A stretch of DNA of 64,000 nucleotides from Janibacter alkaliphilus (GTDB lineage: Bacteria > Actinomycetota > Actinomycetes > Actinomycetales > Dermatophilaceae): positions 744,001-808,000 of the forward strand of contig NZ_JACBZX010000001.1 of the NCBI RefSeq assembly GCF_013408565.1, read 5' to 3'. Below the pieces are notes generated by a model. The model was given only the letters and a program-made list of their open reading frames with translations. It made no database searches and was not told where the DNA came from. This document shows, in pieces, positions 9,062-17,483 of this stretch (the first letter of the stretch is position 1; each line of letters begins with the position of its first letter). Made by a program: the position numbers and the translations under genes.

Positions 9062-10585
9062 TCACGGAGCGGCGCGCAGCTCCACGGGCAGCGCCTCGAG
9101 CAGGCGCAGCCACACCTCGCTGCCCGTGGGATAGCTGGGGACGGCGTGCCGCAGCACGTGCACCGGCACCTGGCCGACGATGGCGACGGTCGCGGCATGG
9201 ACGATCTCGGCCACCTCCGGCCCGACGAAGGTGGCCCCGACGAGGGTGCGGCGCTGCCGGTCGACGACCAGCCGCGACTTCCCGGTGGGGTGGTCGCGCA
9301 GCAGCGCGACCCCGGCGACGTGCCCGGTGGGCACGGTGGCGGTGACGACGTCGAGACCGGCGTCGCGGGCCTCCTGCTCGGTCATGCCGACGCTGGCGAC
9401 CTCGGGGTCGGTGAAGACCACCTGCGGCACCGGCACCTCCTCCGGGTCTAGGGCGAAGGGAGCCGGCCCGGAGCCCTCGACATCCGGAGCTGCGTCCGGA
9501 CCCTGGCCCGGCCTGGCCGCGACGGCGGGTGCGAGCACCCGCGCGCGGTACTTGCCCCAGTGGGTCAGCGGCGCCTCGCCGGCGGCGTCGCCGACCGCGA
9601 GCAGCCAGTCCGGCAGCCGGCCGCCGGTGACGTCGTCGGCGGACAGGCCCACGCCGTCCAGGCCCAGCGTGGACAGCGCCGGTCGGCGGCCGACGGCCAC
9701 GAGCAGCTCGTCGGCGACGATCTCGCCCGGTGCGGGATCGCCCTCCTCCCCCGTTCGACCGTCCGCCCCGGCGTCGGTCCGCAGGGTGACCTCGCCGCCG
9801 TGCACCCGACCGAGCCCGGTGTCCTCGGCGTGGGGCCGGGAGACCTCGGTGACGCTGGTGGCGAGGTGGACGGTGACCCCCTTCGCCCGCAGGGAGGCCA
9901 GCACCGCCTCCCCGGCGAAGGGCTCGGTGCGCGGCAGCAGCCGCTCGTCGCGCACCAGCAGGGTGACCTGGGAGCCGAGCGCGGCCATCCAGGTGACGGC
10001 CTCGCAGGCGATGACGCCGCCACCGATGATCGCCAGGCGCTCGGGGATCTCACGGACCCCGGTGGCGTCGCGCGAGCCCCACGGCAGGGCGGTCGCGTAC
10101 TCGGGCGGGACGACCGGGTCGCTGCCGGTGGCCAGCACGACGGCGCGGCGCGCGGTGAGGGTGCGTTCGCCCGCCGGCGAGGTCACCGCCACGGTGCGCT
10201 CGCCGGCCAGGCGGGCGGCGCCACGGACGACGTCCACGCCGATGCCCTCGGCCCAGGCGACCTGGCCGGCGTCGTCGTAGCCGGAGACCCAGGAGTCACG
10301 GCGGGCGAGGATGGCGTCGACGTCGAGCCGGGGGCGTTCGATGCCGGGCAGGTTGCCGGCGGTGTCCGCGACCTGCACCGGGCGCAGCAGCGCCTTGCTC
10401 GGCATGCACGCGTAGTAGGAGCACTCGCCGCCCATGAGCTCGCGCTCGACGACGACCGCGGTGAGGCCGGTGCCCTCGATGGCGTACTGGGCGGCGTTCT
10501 CCCCCGCTGGCCCGCCGCCGATGACGACGACGTCGTAGGTGTCGGTGTCGCGCTCCTGGCTGCCCTGCGGTCCGCTCTCCGTCAT
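9062..10585 (-). CDS. FAD/NAD(P) pyridine-nucleotide disulfide oxidoreductase (Lpd/MerA-like)
   Basis: 507-residue flavoprotein with FAD motif GGGPAGENAA (about 22-31), redox cysteines in GGECSYYACMPSKALL (about 52-67, CxxxxC), the NAD(P) Rossmann IIGGGVIACE (about 189-198) and the dimerisation domain starting VVFTDPEVASVGMTEQEA. The usual C-terminal HxHPT active-site base is replaced by SYPTGSE, so it is probably not a true dihydrolipoamide dehydrogenase. No 2-oxoacid dehydrogenase genes are adjacent. A TAGCCT hexamer lies exactly six bases before the ATG, suggesting a leaderless mRNA. The substrate is unknown. Confidence 0.88.
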   Translation of the reverse strand: MTESGPQGSQERDTDTYDVVVIGGGPAGENAAQYAIEGTGLTAVVVERELMGGECSYYACMPSKALLRPVQVADTAGNLPGIERPRLDVDAILARRDSWVSGYDDAGQVAWAEGIGVDVVRGAARLAGERTVAVTSPAGERTLTARRAVVLATGSDPVVPPEYATALPWGSRDATGVREIPERLAIIGGGVIACEAVTWMAALGSQVTLLVRDERLLPRTEPFAGEAVLASLRAKGVTVHLATSVTEVSRPHAEDTGLGRVHGGEVTLRTDAGADGRTGEEGDPAPGEIVADELLVAVGRRPALSTLGLDGVGLSADDVTGGRLPDWLLAVGDAAGEAPLTHWGKYRARVLAPAVAARPGQGPDAAPDVEGSGPAPFALDPEEVPVPQVVFTDPEVASVGMTEQEARDAGLDVVTATVPTGHVAGVALLRDHPTGKSRLVVDRQRRTLVGATFVGPEVAEIVHAATVAIVGQVPVHVLRHAVPSYPTGSEVWLRLLEALPVELRAAP

Positions 10586-10591
10586 CTCCGC

Positions 10592-10597
10592 AGGCTA
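10592..10597 (-). promoter_or_regulatory. Candidate -10 of the disulfide oxidoreductase gene
   Basis: TAGCCT on the minus strand followed by six bases and the ATG. The -35 is unclear because the region upstream is the start of the repeat tract. Confidence 0.4.
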
Positions 10598-10601
10598 GCG
10601 A

Positions 10602-10686
10602 CCCCCTCCCGCAGCTGCCCGGGCAAATCGCGCCCCCCCACCCGCAACTGCCCGGGCAATTCACCCCACCCCCGCAACTGCCCGGG
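10602..10686. repeat. Repeat tract (GCAACTGCCCGGGCAA family), left part
   Basis: Three units of about 33-36 bp with core GCAACTGCCCGGGCAA: near 10612-10628 (GCAGCTGCCCGGGCAAAT), near 10642-10658, and a third that stops at CCCGGG (10686), exactly where the IS begins. C-rich filler separates the units. The same family recurs at 11994, 27926 and 58411, the last in the opposite orientation. Confidence 0.85.
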
Positions 10687-10713
10687 TGAGGTTGCCCCGG
10701 TTCGGCGGACATC
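10687..10713 (+). repeat. IS left inverted repeat
   Basis: 27 bp beginning TGAGGTTGCCCCGG and ending GGACATC. It matches the right end at 22 of 27 positions. Confidence 0.85.
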
Positions 10714-10758
10714 TTGATGGCTCGGCCTGGTTGGGTCGGGCAGGGAAGGATGGCCCTT

Positions 10759-11073
10759 ATGGGTGCGAAGAGGAAGAGCTACACCCCGCAGTACCGGCGT
10801 GATGCTGCGCGTCTGGTGATCGACTCGGGCCGCACGATCTCGGCGGTGGCTGCGCAGATCGGTGTGGGTGAGCAGGTGCTGGGTCGGTGGGTGGCCAGGG
10901 AGCGTGCGCGGATGGATCAGCCGCCGGAGGCGGTGGATCTCGACGAGCGTGCCGAGCTGGAGCGGTTGCGCGCGGAGAATGCTCAGCTGCGGATGGATCG
11001 GGAGTTCCTGAAAAAAGCAGCGGCCTTCTTCGTGGCGGAGGGGGCGTCGGAGCAGACGCCGCGTTCGCAGTGA
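10759..11073 (+). CDS. IS3 transposase OrfA (helix-turn-helix subunit)
   Basis: 104-residue DNA-binding part of the transposase. The helix-turn-helix (residues 7-50, YTPQYRRDAARLVIDSG then ISAVAAQIGVGEQVLGRWV) is followed by a leucine-zipper-like ELERLRAENAQLRMDREFLKKAAAFF. The second ATG is chosen because GGAAGGA lies eight bases upstream; an ATG at 10750 is possible. The stop overlaps a GTG of orfB (GTGA), and the A6G run at 11011-11017 could also allow a -1 frameshift to give the fused transposase. Confidence 0.9.
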   Translation: MGAKRKSYTPQYRRDAARLVIDSGRTISAVAAQIGVGEQVLGRWVARERARMDQPPEAVDLDERAELERLRAENAQLRMDREFLKKAAAFFVAEGASEQTPRSQ

Positions 11074-11963
11074 TTCACGCGGAGAAGGCCTGCGCCGAGG
11101 GTGTGCGGTCCACGGTCGGTGACATGTGCGAGCTGCTGGGGGTGTCGCGGTCGGGCTACTACGACTGGCTCGCCCGCCAGGCGGCTGGGCCGGGGCCGCG
11201 TGAGCAGCGGTTGCGGGATCTGGCCGCGAAGGTGGTGAGCGCGCACCAGGACTCCGACGGGGTGTACGGCGCGCCCCGGATCACCGCGCAGCTGCGGGCG
11301 GCGGGTGAGGTCGTGACCCGCAAGACGGTCGCGAAGGTGATGCGCGCGAACGGGATCGAGGGCATCAGCCCGCGCGCGTGGCGGCCGGCGACCACGGTCA
11401 CCGGTGCGGCGCCGCACCGCATCCCGGACCTGGTCCAGCGCCGCTTCGACCAGGGCGAGCTGAACCGGGTGTGGACCTCGGACATCACCTACCTGGCCAC
11501 CGGTCAGGGCTGGCTGTACCTGTGCGCGGTCCGGGACGGCTGCTCCCGGCGCGTGCTCGGGTACGCCTTCAGCGACAGCCTGCACACCGACCTCGTCGAG
11601 GACGCGCTGCGGCGGGCGGTCACCTTCCGTGACGGCCGCACGGCCGGGGTGATCCTGCACGCCGACCGCGGCTGCCAGTACACCTCCGACCAGCTCGAGC
11701 GCGCCGCCCGCGCCCTGGACGTGCGACTCAGCGCCGGACGTACCGGCGTGTGCTGGGACAACGCCCAGAACGAGAGCTTCTGGTCCACCCTCAAGACCGA
11801 GCACTACCACCGCCACGAGTTCACCACCCGAGCCGCCGCGATCCACAGCGTGACCCACTGGATCGAGACCGTGTACAACCGCCGACGACGCCACACCGCC
11901 CTCGGCAACATCAGCCCCGTAGCCTTCGAGCACGGACTCACCACGGCGGCACCAGCCGCCTAA
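11070..11963 (+). CDS. IS3 transposase OrfB (DDE catalytic subunit)
   Basis: 297-residue integrase-core part. An HTH_21-type segment (LLGVSRSGYYDWLARQ, residues 17-32; then GVYGAPRITAQL) precedes the rve domain, whose catalytic residues are visible: D in WTSDITYL, D in LHADRGCQY, and E in NAQNESFWSTLK. The reading frame is open upstream to 10887, consistent with expression as an OrfAB fusion by -1 frameshifting as in other IS3 elements; independent start at GTG 11070 is the alternative. No internal stop or deletion. Confidence 0.92.
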   Translation: MIHAEKACAEGVRSTVGDMCELLGVSRSGYYDWLARQAAGPGPREQRLRDLAAKVVSAHQDSDGVYGAPRITAQLRAAGEVVTRKTVAKVMRANGIEGISPRAWRPATTVTGAAPHRIPDLVQRRFDQGELNRVWTSDITYLATGQGWLYLCAVRDGCSRRVLGYAFSDSLHTDLVEDALRRAVTFRDGRTAGVILHADRGCQYTSDQLERAARALDVRLSAGRTGVCWDNAQNESFWSTLKTEHYHRHEFTTRAAAIHSVTHWIETVYNRRRRHTALGNISPVAFEHGLTTAAPAA

Positions 11964-11966
11964 ACC

Positions 11967-11993
11967 GATGTCCACCAAACGGGGGCAGCCCCA
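11967..11993 (-). repeat. IS right inverted repeat
   Basis: 27 bp; read on the minus strand it begins TGGGGCTGCCCCCG and ends GGACATC, pairing with the left end. Confidence 0.85.
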
Positions 11994-12040
11994 CGGGCAA
12001 ATTACTGCCCTACCCGGCAACTGCCCGGGCAGTTGCGGGC
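11994..12040. repeat. Repeat tract, right part beyond the IS
   Basis: Starts with CGGGCAAATTA, the missing end of the unit interrupted at 10686, then contains a full palindromic unit GGCAACTGCCCGGGCAGTTGCGG. The 130 bp that follow (12041-12171) hold a G-rich stretch, an inverted repeat and the start region of the flavin monooxygenase. Confidence 0.85.
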
Positions 12041-12115
12041 ACGAAGGGGGAAGGAGGGCAGGGGGAGGGAGGGGGGGCGGACAGGGAGGGTGGGCAGCTG
12101 CTTGGAATACCAGAG

Positions 12116-12136
12116 CCACTACGTTGTTCATAGTGG
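12116..12136. promoter_or_regulatory. Inverted repeat upstream of the flavin gene pair
   Basis: Arms CCACTA and TAGTGG around a 9-bp centre, 35 bp before the monooxygenase ATG and downstream of the IS. Its position suits an operator; no regulator gene is adjacent. Confidence 0.4.
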
Positions 12137-12171
12137 TAACGGATTCAACCACCAGCACGGAGGACACGATC

Positions 12172-13342
12172 ATGCAGCTCGGCATCTTCAGCGTCGGCGA
12201 CCTGACCACCGACCCCACCACCGGCCGGACGCCCAGCGAGAACGAGCGGATCAAGGCCACCGTGGCGATCGCCCAGAAGGCCGAGGAGATCGGCCTGGAC
12301 GTCTTCGCCACCGGCGAGCACCACAACCCGCCCTTCGCCGCCCCCGCCAACCCGCCGGTCCTGCTGGCCCACCTGGCCGCGAAGACCGAGCGGATCATCC
12401 TCTCCACCGCGACCACGCTCATCACGACCAACGACCCGGTGCGCCTGGCCGAGGACTACGCCTACGCCCAGCACCTCGCCGACGGCCGGATCGACCTCGT
12501 CCTGGGTCGCGGCAACACCGGCCCGGTCTACCCGTGGTTCGGCAAGGACATCCGCGACGGCATCGAGCTCGCCGTGGAGAACTACGCCCTGCTGCGCACC
12601 CTGTGGAACGAGACCGACGTCAGCTTCGAGGGCAAGCACCGCAGCCCGCTCTACGGCTTCACCAGCACGCCGCGCCCGCTCGACGGGGTCGCCCCCTTCG
12701 TCTGGCACGGCTCGATCCGCAGCCCGGAGATCGCCGAGCAGGCCGCGTACTACGGCGACGGCTTCTTCCCACAACCACATCTTCTGGCCCAAGGAGCACA
12801 CCCAGCGGATGGTCCAGCTCTACCGCGAGCGCTTCGCCCACTACGGGCACGGCACCCCGGAGCAGGCGATCGTCGGGCTCGGCGGGCAGATCTTCATGGA
12901 CAAGGACAGCCAGGAGGCGGTGCGCCGCTTCCGCCCGTACTTCGACCGGGCGCCGGTCTACGGCGGCGGGCCGAGCCTGGAGGACTTCACCAGCCAGACC
13001 CCGCTGACCGTCGGCAGCCCGCAGGAGGTCATCGAGCGGACGCTGTCCTTCCGCGAGTACGTCGGCGACTACCAGCGCCAGCTCTTCCTGCTCGACCACG
13101 CCGGCCTGCCGCTGAAGACCGTGCTCGAGCAGCTCGACCTGCTCGGCGAGGAGGTGCTGCCCGTGCTGCGCAAGGAGTACGCGGCGACCACCCCGGAGTC
13201 CGTCCCGGAGCCGCCGACCCACGCCGCCCGCGTCGCCGCGGCCCGGGCGAAGGGCGATCAGCCCACCGAGACCGCCGAGCCGGCGACCGACCGGTGGACC
13301 GGTACCCGCGCCGAGGACGAGAACTCCGCCCCGCGGCGTTGA
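12172..13342 (+). pseudogene. LLM-class flavin-dependent monooxygenase (CE1758-like), frameshifted
   Basis: Luciferase-like TIM-barrel monooxygenase. The first part (MQLGIFSVGDLTTDP... to GDGFF, about 200 residues) and the second (from HNHIFWPKEHTQ to the stop at 13342, about 190 residues) are both good LLM sequence but lie in frames 1 and 2. The break is in TTCTTCCCAC at 12764-12772: removing one C from the CCC at 12768-12770 restores FFHNHIFWP. The first frame instead runs into unrelated sequence. The ATG has GGAGG upstream. It is followed by its usual partner, an FMN reductase. It is either a recent inactivating mutation or a base-call error in a C run. Confidence 0.85.
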
Positions 13343-13393
13343 CACCCCAGACCCCAGAACCGAGACCCGCGCCCCTCGAAGGGAGACCCAACC

Positions 13394-14077
13394 ATGACCG
13401 TCCTCACCGTCGTCAGCGCCGGGCTGCGCGACCCCTCCTCCACCCGGCTGCTCGCCGACCGCATCGCGGTCGCGGCCGAGCGTGAGCTCGTCGCCACCGC
13501 GCACGGCATCCCGGCCGCCGGGCCGGTCGACGGGGCCGCGCCGGCTGTCGAGCCGGTCGAGGTCCGGCACGTCGAGATGCGTCGGCACGCTCACGCCATC
13601 GCCAACGCGCTGCTCACCGGCTTCCCCTCGGGCGAGCTCGCCCAGGCCCTCGCGGACGTCGCCGACGCCGACGCCCTGGTGCTGGTCACCCCGACCTTCC
13701 AGGCGTCCTTCTCCGGCCTCTTCAAGTCGTTCGTCGACCTCATCGAGCCGGACGCGGTGCGCGGCACCCCGGTGCTGCTCGCCGCGACCGGCGGGTCCGA
13801 GCGGCACTCGCTGGTCATCGAGCACGCGCTGCGGCCGCTGGCCGCCTATCTCGGGATGTCCGCGGTGCCGACCGGCGTCTACGCGGCGACCGCCGACTTC
13901 GGCGGCGAGGGCACCGCGGCGCTGACCACCCGGATCGACCGAGCCGCCCGCGAGCTGCGCGCGCTGACCGCCCCGGCGGCCGCACGGCCCGCGGGCACCC
14001 ACGGGGAGGGGCCGGGCCAGCCCGACCCCTCCCCGGTCACGCCCTTCGCCGAGCTGCTGCGCTCGGTCGGGCAGTGA
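13394..14077 (+). CDS. LLM-partnered FMN reductase (CE1759-like)
   Basis: 227-residue NAD(P)H-dependent FMN reductase of flavodoxin-like fold: SAGLRDPSSTRLLADRI at residues 8-24 is the FMN phosphate loop, followed by ALVLVTPTFQASFSGLFKSFVDL (about 95-117) and the ATGGSERHSLVIEHALRPL region. In known CE1758/CE1759 pairs it would supply reduced flavin to the upstream monooxygenase. RBS AAGGGAG precedes the ATG. The gene is intact although its partner is frameshifted, which argues the lesion is recent or artefactual. Confidence 0.9.
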   Translation: MTVLTVVSAGLRDPSSTRLLADRIAVAAERELVATAHGIPAAGPVDGAAPAVEPVEVRHVEMRRHAHAIANALLTGFPSGELAQALADVADADALVLVTPTFQASFSGLFKSFVDLIEPDAVRGTPVLLAATGGSERHSLVIEHALRPLAAYLGMSAVPTGVYAATADFGGEGTAALTTRIDRAARELRALTAPAAARPAGTHGEGPGQPDPSPVTPFAELLRSVGQ

Positions 14078-14098
14078 GACCCGGCCCCGGTCTCCGAC

Positions 14099-15076
14099 TC
14101 AGGTCGTGGTCGGCGGCCGGGGCTCCCCTGCGCTCCGCTCGCGCAGATCTTCCGCGACCCCGAGCACGCTGGTGATCAGCTCCGTCAGACCCGGCTCCTC
14201 CACCGGGAAGTGCCCGCACTCCCGCAACATGACGAGCCGCCCCGGCGACCCCAGCCGTCGGAGGACGCGGACGCTGAGCTCGGCCGGGGTCCACTGGTCC
14301 TCAGCGGGGTGCAGCAGGACGACCGGCGTCCGGACCTGCTCCGGCGGGGTGTGCTGGTAGAGCATGTACGAGGCCAGGAAGCCGAGAGGAACCTTCGCCC
14401 CGCCGCCGAGAGGGTCACGCGCGCAGAGCGCTCCCAGCTGAGGGTCTCGGCCCATCACGGGCAGGTCGGCGACCCATCGCATGGGGATCGACAGACTGGC
14501 GATCCTGCCTCGCGCCAGGTGCGACACGGGACGACCGAGGACTCCCAGAGGTCCGAAGCGGGTCATGCGGGCTCGCGCCCGCCGGTCGGCGGGATCGAGC
14601 AAGCAGGTGGCGGCGACCACGGCGACGCGGGCGGAACGCGCCGCGACCTCCAGGGCGAGCAGGCCCCCGATGCTCGCGCCGAAGAGGATCAGCGGTCTGC
14701 CGTCGTCCTCCGCGTCGACGAGATCGACCAGCAGTCGCACCCAGTCGTCGTACCGCACCGACTCCGGTGCAGGAGAGCTGGTGCGGCCGTAGAGCGGGAG
14801 GTCGACGGCCGCGACATCCAGACCCTCGTCCGCCAGAAGCGCTGCCACCGGCCAGAGTGCACGGCTGTAGCCGCCTGCCCCGTGGACCACCATCACCCTG
14901 GCCGCAGCCTGCGCATCGGTCGCTCGGGCGATGTGCACGCGGTGCCCGCGCCACTCCCACCAGGTGCTGCGTGGCTCTCGGGCAGCGGCTGCGCGCCGGT
15001 CGGCGGGCAGGAAGTCGGCGTAGGGGTTGGCGGCCACCTGCTCAACGTATCCGCAGGATCGGCTCCACCGTGTCAC
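14099..15076 (-). CDS. Alpha/beta hydrolase
   Basis: About 325 residues. The fold is visible from VMVVHGAGGYSRALWP (oxyanion HGAGG), AVDLPLYGRTSS, the nucleophile elbow LFGASIGG (G-x-S-x-G with Ala), an acidic residue in HPAEDQWTP, and a catalytic His in RECGHFPVEEP. Lysophospholipase or haloperoxidase-like activity is possible; the substrate is unknown. The start is uncertain: GTG 15076 (used here) or GTG 15037, neither with a strong RBS. Codon use is slightly less GC-biased than its neighbours, a weak hint of transfer. Convergent with the FMN reductase, 21 bp apart. Confidence 0.82.
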   Translation of the reverse strand: MTRWSRSCGYVEQVAANPYADFLPADRRAAAAREPRSTWWEWRGHRVHIARATDAQAAARVMVVHGAGGYSRALWPVAALLADEGLDVAAVDLPLYGRTSSPAPESVRYDDWVRLLVDLVDAEDDGRPLILFGASIGGLLALEVAARSARVAVVAATCLLDPADRRARARMTRFGPLGVLGRPVSHLARGRIASLSIPMRWVADLPVMGRDPQLGALCARDPLGGGAKVPLGFLASYMLYQHTPPEQVRTPVVLLHPAEDQWTPAELSVRVLRRLGSPGRLVMLRECGHFPVEEPGLTELITSVLGVAEDLRERSAGEPRPPTTT

Positions 15077-15099
15077 GCGCACCCGCCGTCGGCCGGGCC

Positions 15100-15450
15100 C
15101 TAGGGATCGGCCCGGACGACCTCCGGGTGGGCCGCGCCGTAGGCACGCACCGCAGCCAGCACGGGCGCGACGTCGCGACCGGCCTCGGTGAGCAGGTAGC
15201 GCACGCTCGTCGGCGGGCCGGGCTCGACCACCCGTTCGGCCAGCCCACGGGCGCAGAGCTCCTTGAGCCGGGTGGAGAGCACCCCGTCGGTGGCTCCGCC
15301 GACGGCCCGGGAGATCTCGGTGAAGCGCTCGTGCCCGGCAAGCATCGCCTCGAGCACCGCTCCGGCCCATGCACGCCCGAGGATGCCCATGACGTCCTCG
15401 ACGACCGAGCACTCGGCAGTCGGCGCAGGCGGGCGGGGCGGGGTGGTCAT
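15100..15450 (-). CDS. HxlR-family transcriptional regulator
   Basis: 116-residue winged-helix regulator: TAECSVVEDVMGILGRAWAG at the start carries the conserved cysteine, then FTEISRAVGGATDGVLSTRLKELCARGLAERVV is the DNA-binding wing. The ATG at 15450 is preferred to the upstream in-frame start at 15501 because GGGGG precedes it and family members begin here. It is divergent from the pirin gene with a 112-bp shared region and probably regulates one or both flanks; thiol or quinone sensing is only a family possibility. Confidence 0.88.
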   Translation of the reverse strand: MTTPPRPPAPTAECSVVEDVMGILGRAWAGAVLEAMLAGHERFTEISRAVGGATDGVLSTRLKELCARGLAERVVEPGPPTSVRYLLTEAGRDVAPVLAAVRAYGAAHPEVVRADP

Positions 15451-15562
15451 GCGGCCCCCTTCCCGAGGCGCTCGGCGACGAGCGGGGAACGATCTCCCCA
15501 CGAACTCCCCACATGGGAGTCGCTACGATGTCCATAGTCTATCGCTGACCGAGGTGAGGCAC

Positions 15563-16519
15563 GTGAGCACGACCCAGATCCTCAGCGGGCGCGAGGTGCC
15601 GCTCGGCGGGCTGCGCGCGATCACCGTCCGCCGGACCCTGCCGCACCGGGAGCGCTCCTTCGTCGGCGCGTGGTGCTTCGTCGACCACTACGGCCCGCAG
15701 GAGGTCGCCGCCGACGGCGCCGGCGGCATGGACGTCCCGCCCCACCCGCACACCGGTCTGCAGACCGTCTCCTGGCTCTTCGAGGGCGAGATCGAGCACC
15801 GCGACTCCGGCGGCGTCGTCGGTGGTGTGCGCCCCGGCGAGGTCAACCTCATGACCGCCGGCGCCGGGATCTGCCACTCCGAGGTGACCACCGCCGACAC
15901 CAGCGTGCTGCACGGGGTCCAGCTGTGGGTGGCCCTGCCGGACGCCGACCGGGAGACCGTCCGGGGCTTCGAGCACCACGCCCCGGAGCGCACCCCGCTC
16001 CCGAAGGGCGATGACGGGCAGGACACCGGCAGCGCCCTCGTCTTCCTCGGGTCGATCCCCGGCGTCGCCACCTCGCCGGTGACCACCTTCACCCCGCTGC
16101 TCGGCGCCCAGCTCGACCTGGCGCCCGGCGCCGACCTGTCGCTCCCGCTCGACCCGACCTACGAGCACGCCGTGCTGCTCGACCACGGCGCGGTGGGCGT
16201 CGACGGCACCGAGCTCGCCTTCGGCGACCTCGCCTGCGCCGACCCGGGCCCGGAGAGGATGCACCTGGTCGCCGGACCCGAGGGCGCCCGGGTCGTGCTG
16301 CTCGGCGGCGTCCCCTTCGAGGAGGAGATCGTCATGTGGTGGAACTTCGTCGGCCGCAGCCACGAGGAGGTCGTCGCCTACCGCGAGGAGTGGCAGGCGC
16401 GCGGCGAGCGCTTCGGCGCCGTCGAGGGCTATGTCGGCGAGACCGAGCGGATCCCCGCGCCCGAGCTGCCGCACGTGCGGCTGCGACCCCGCAACCGGGC
16501 CGGTCGCGTCGGCGGCTGA
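15563..16519 (+). CDS. Pirin-family protein
   Basis: 318-residue bicupin. The N-terminal cupin carries the metal ligands in PPHPHTGLQTVSWLFEGEIEHRD (His pair at about 54-56) and the pirin signature TAGAGICHSE (about 95-104), and a C-terminal pirin domain follows. Bacterial pirins bind Fe or another metal and some have quercetinase activity. GTG start at 15563 with GAGGTGAGG RBS. Divergent from the HxlR gene; a following GNAT gene lies 109 bp downstream and may be co-transcribed. Confidence 0.92.
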   Translation: MSTTQILSGREVPLGGLRAITVRRTLPHRERSFVGAWCFVDHYGPQEVAADGAGGMDVPPHPHTGLQTVSWLFEGEIEHRDSGGVVGGVRPGEVNLMTAGAGICHSEVTTADTSVLHGVQLWVALPDADRETVRGFEHHAPERTPLPKGDDGQDTGSALVFLGSIPGVATSPVTTFTPLLGAQLDLAPGADLSLPLDPTYEHAVLLDHGAVGVDGTELAFGDLACADPGPERMHLVAGPEGARVVLLGGVPFEEEIVMWWNFVGRSHEEVVAYREEWQARGERFGAVEGYVGETERIPAPELPHVRLRPRNRAGRVGG

Positions 16520-16628
16520 CGACCCGGCCCGTATCCACCACCGACCACCCACCCAGCACCCACCACGCGACGCCCACCACGAGGCACCAGCCACCACCGA
16601 GCACCACCACGCACTGATAGGAGCAGTC

Positions 16629-16937
16629 ATGAGCGACGTCACCGTCACCAACGTCCCCGAGAAGAAGCGCTGGGAGGCGCACGTCGACGGCGAGCTCGCC
16701 GGCTTCGCCGAGTACCAGCGCACCGACGAGCTCGTCGTCTTCACCCACACCGAGGTGGACGGCGCCTACGAGGGCCAGGGTGTCGGTGGCGCGCTGGCCC
16801 GGCACGCCCTGGACGAGGTGCGCGCGGAGGGCACCCACAAGGTGCTGCCGATCTGCCGCTTCATCAAGGCGTGGATCGACCGGCACCCGGACTACGCCTC
16901 GCTGCAGTACGGGGCCCGCTCGCAGGTCACCGACTGA
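16629..16937 (+). CDS. Small GNAT-like N-acetyltransferase (COG2388 type)
   Basis: 102 residues, the short YjdJ-type fold. The acetyl-CoA loop is [18 protein letters not shown] (about 46-63), followed by [17 protein letters not shown], the diagnostic C-terminal motif of this subfamily. RBS TAGGAG precedes the ATG. The 3' end overlaps the convergent aroQ by 11 bp. Substrate unknown. Confidence 0.92.
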   Translation: MSDVTVTNVPEKKRWEAHVDGELAGFAEYQRTDELVVFTHTEVDGAYEGQGVGGALARHALDEVRAEGTHKVLPICRFIKAWIDRHPDYASLQYGARSQVTD

Positions 16938-17361
16938 CGAGCGACTCCAGCGCGAGCCGGTAGCCCTCGATGCCCTGCCCAGCGATGGTCCGGGTGGCGT
17001 ACGGCTCGACGTACGAGGTGTGCCGGAAGGCCTCCGGCCGTTGCGTGGGGTCGGAGATGTGCACCTCGACCAGCGGCGCGGTCAGCTGCGCACAGGCGTC
17101 GTAGAGCGCCATCGAGGAGTGCGTCCACGCGGCCGCGTTGAGCACGACCGGGATCTGCGCGTCGGCGGCCTCGTTGAGCCAGTCGAGCAGCTCGCCCTCG
17201 TGGTTGGTCTGCCGGGTCTCGACGGCCAGGCCCAGCTCCTCGCCCCAGGCGCGGCAGAGCTCGACGAGCTCGGCGTAGGTGGTCCGCCCGTAGATCTCCG
17301 GCTGCCGGCGACCGAGCCGGCCCAGGTTCGGGCCGTTGAGCACCCACACGGTCGTCGGCAT
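16927..17361 (-). CDS. aroQ: 3-dehydroquinate dehydratase, type II
   Basis: Third step of the shikimate pathway, 3-dehydroquinate to 3-dehydroshikimate. 144 residues, normal for the dodecameric type II enzyme. Motifs: [18 protein letters not shown] (residues 8-25, catalytic Arg and Tyr), [12 protein letters not shown] (about 71-82, Asn ligand), EVHISDP (His, about 98-104) and RHTSY. Other aro genes are not adjacent. RBS GGAG before the ATG. Type II versus type I is clear from these motifs. Confidence 0.95.
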   Translation of the reverse strand: MPTTVWVLNGPNLGRLGRRQPEIYGRTTYAELVELCRAWGEELGLAVETRQTNHEGELLDWLNEAADAQIPVVLNAAAWTHSSMALYDACAQLTAPLVEVHISDPTQRPEAFRHTSYVEPYATRTIAGQGIEGYRLALESLVSR

Positions 17362-17483
17362 CTCGGTCTCCTCGGGTGGGTCGCGTCGGTGGGATCACGT
17401 CGGTAGATCTGTCGCCGCGAGCCTAGCCAGCCGCACCGCCGGGCCGCCGGGCCGCCGACGATCACCAGGCGCAACCACCGCCA

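Larger units (their letters stand above)
10687..11993 (+). mobile_element. IS3-family insertion sequence, 1,307 bp, complete
   Basis: Bounded by 27-bp imperfect inverted repeats (22 of 27 matching) that start TG and end CA, flanked by the direct repeat CGGG (10683-10686 and 11994-11997). It carries orfA and orfB with a complete DDE triad. Length, gene order, end sequence and short target duplication all fit IS3. It is inserted inside a repeat unit: joining the flanks restores GCAACTGCCCGGGCAAATTA, which matches neighbouring units. Both genes look intact, so it may still be active. Confidence 0.93.

Noticed and set aside
13394..14077. Azoreductase/NADPH quinone reductase instead of FMN reductase
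   Set aside because: The CE1759-type loop sequence and the adjacent LLM gene fit the flavin-supply role better.
17401..17413. GGTAGATCTGTC shared with the TetR operator at 2961
   Set aside because: Only one half of the palindrome is present, so it is probably not a second TetR site.
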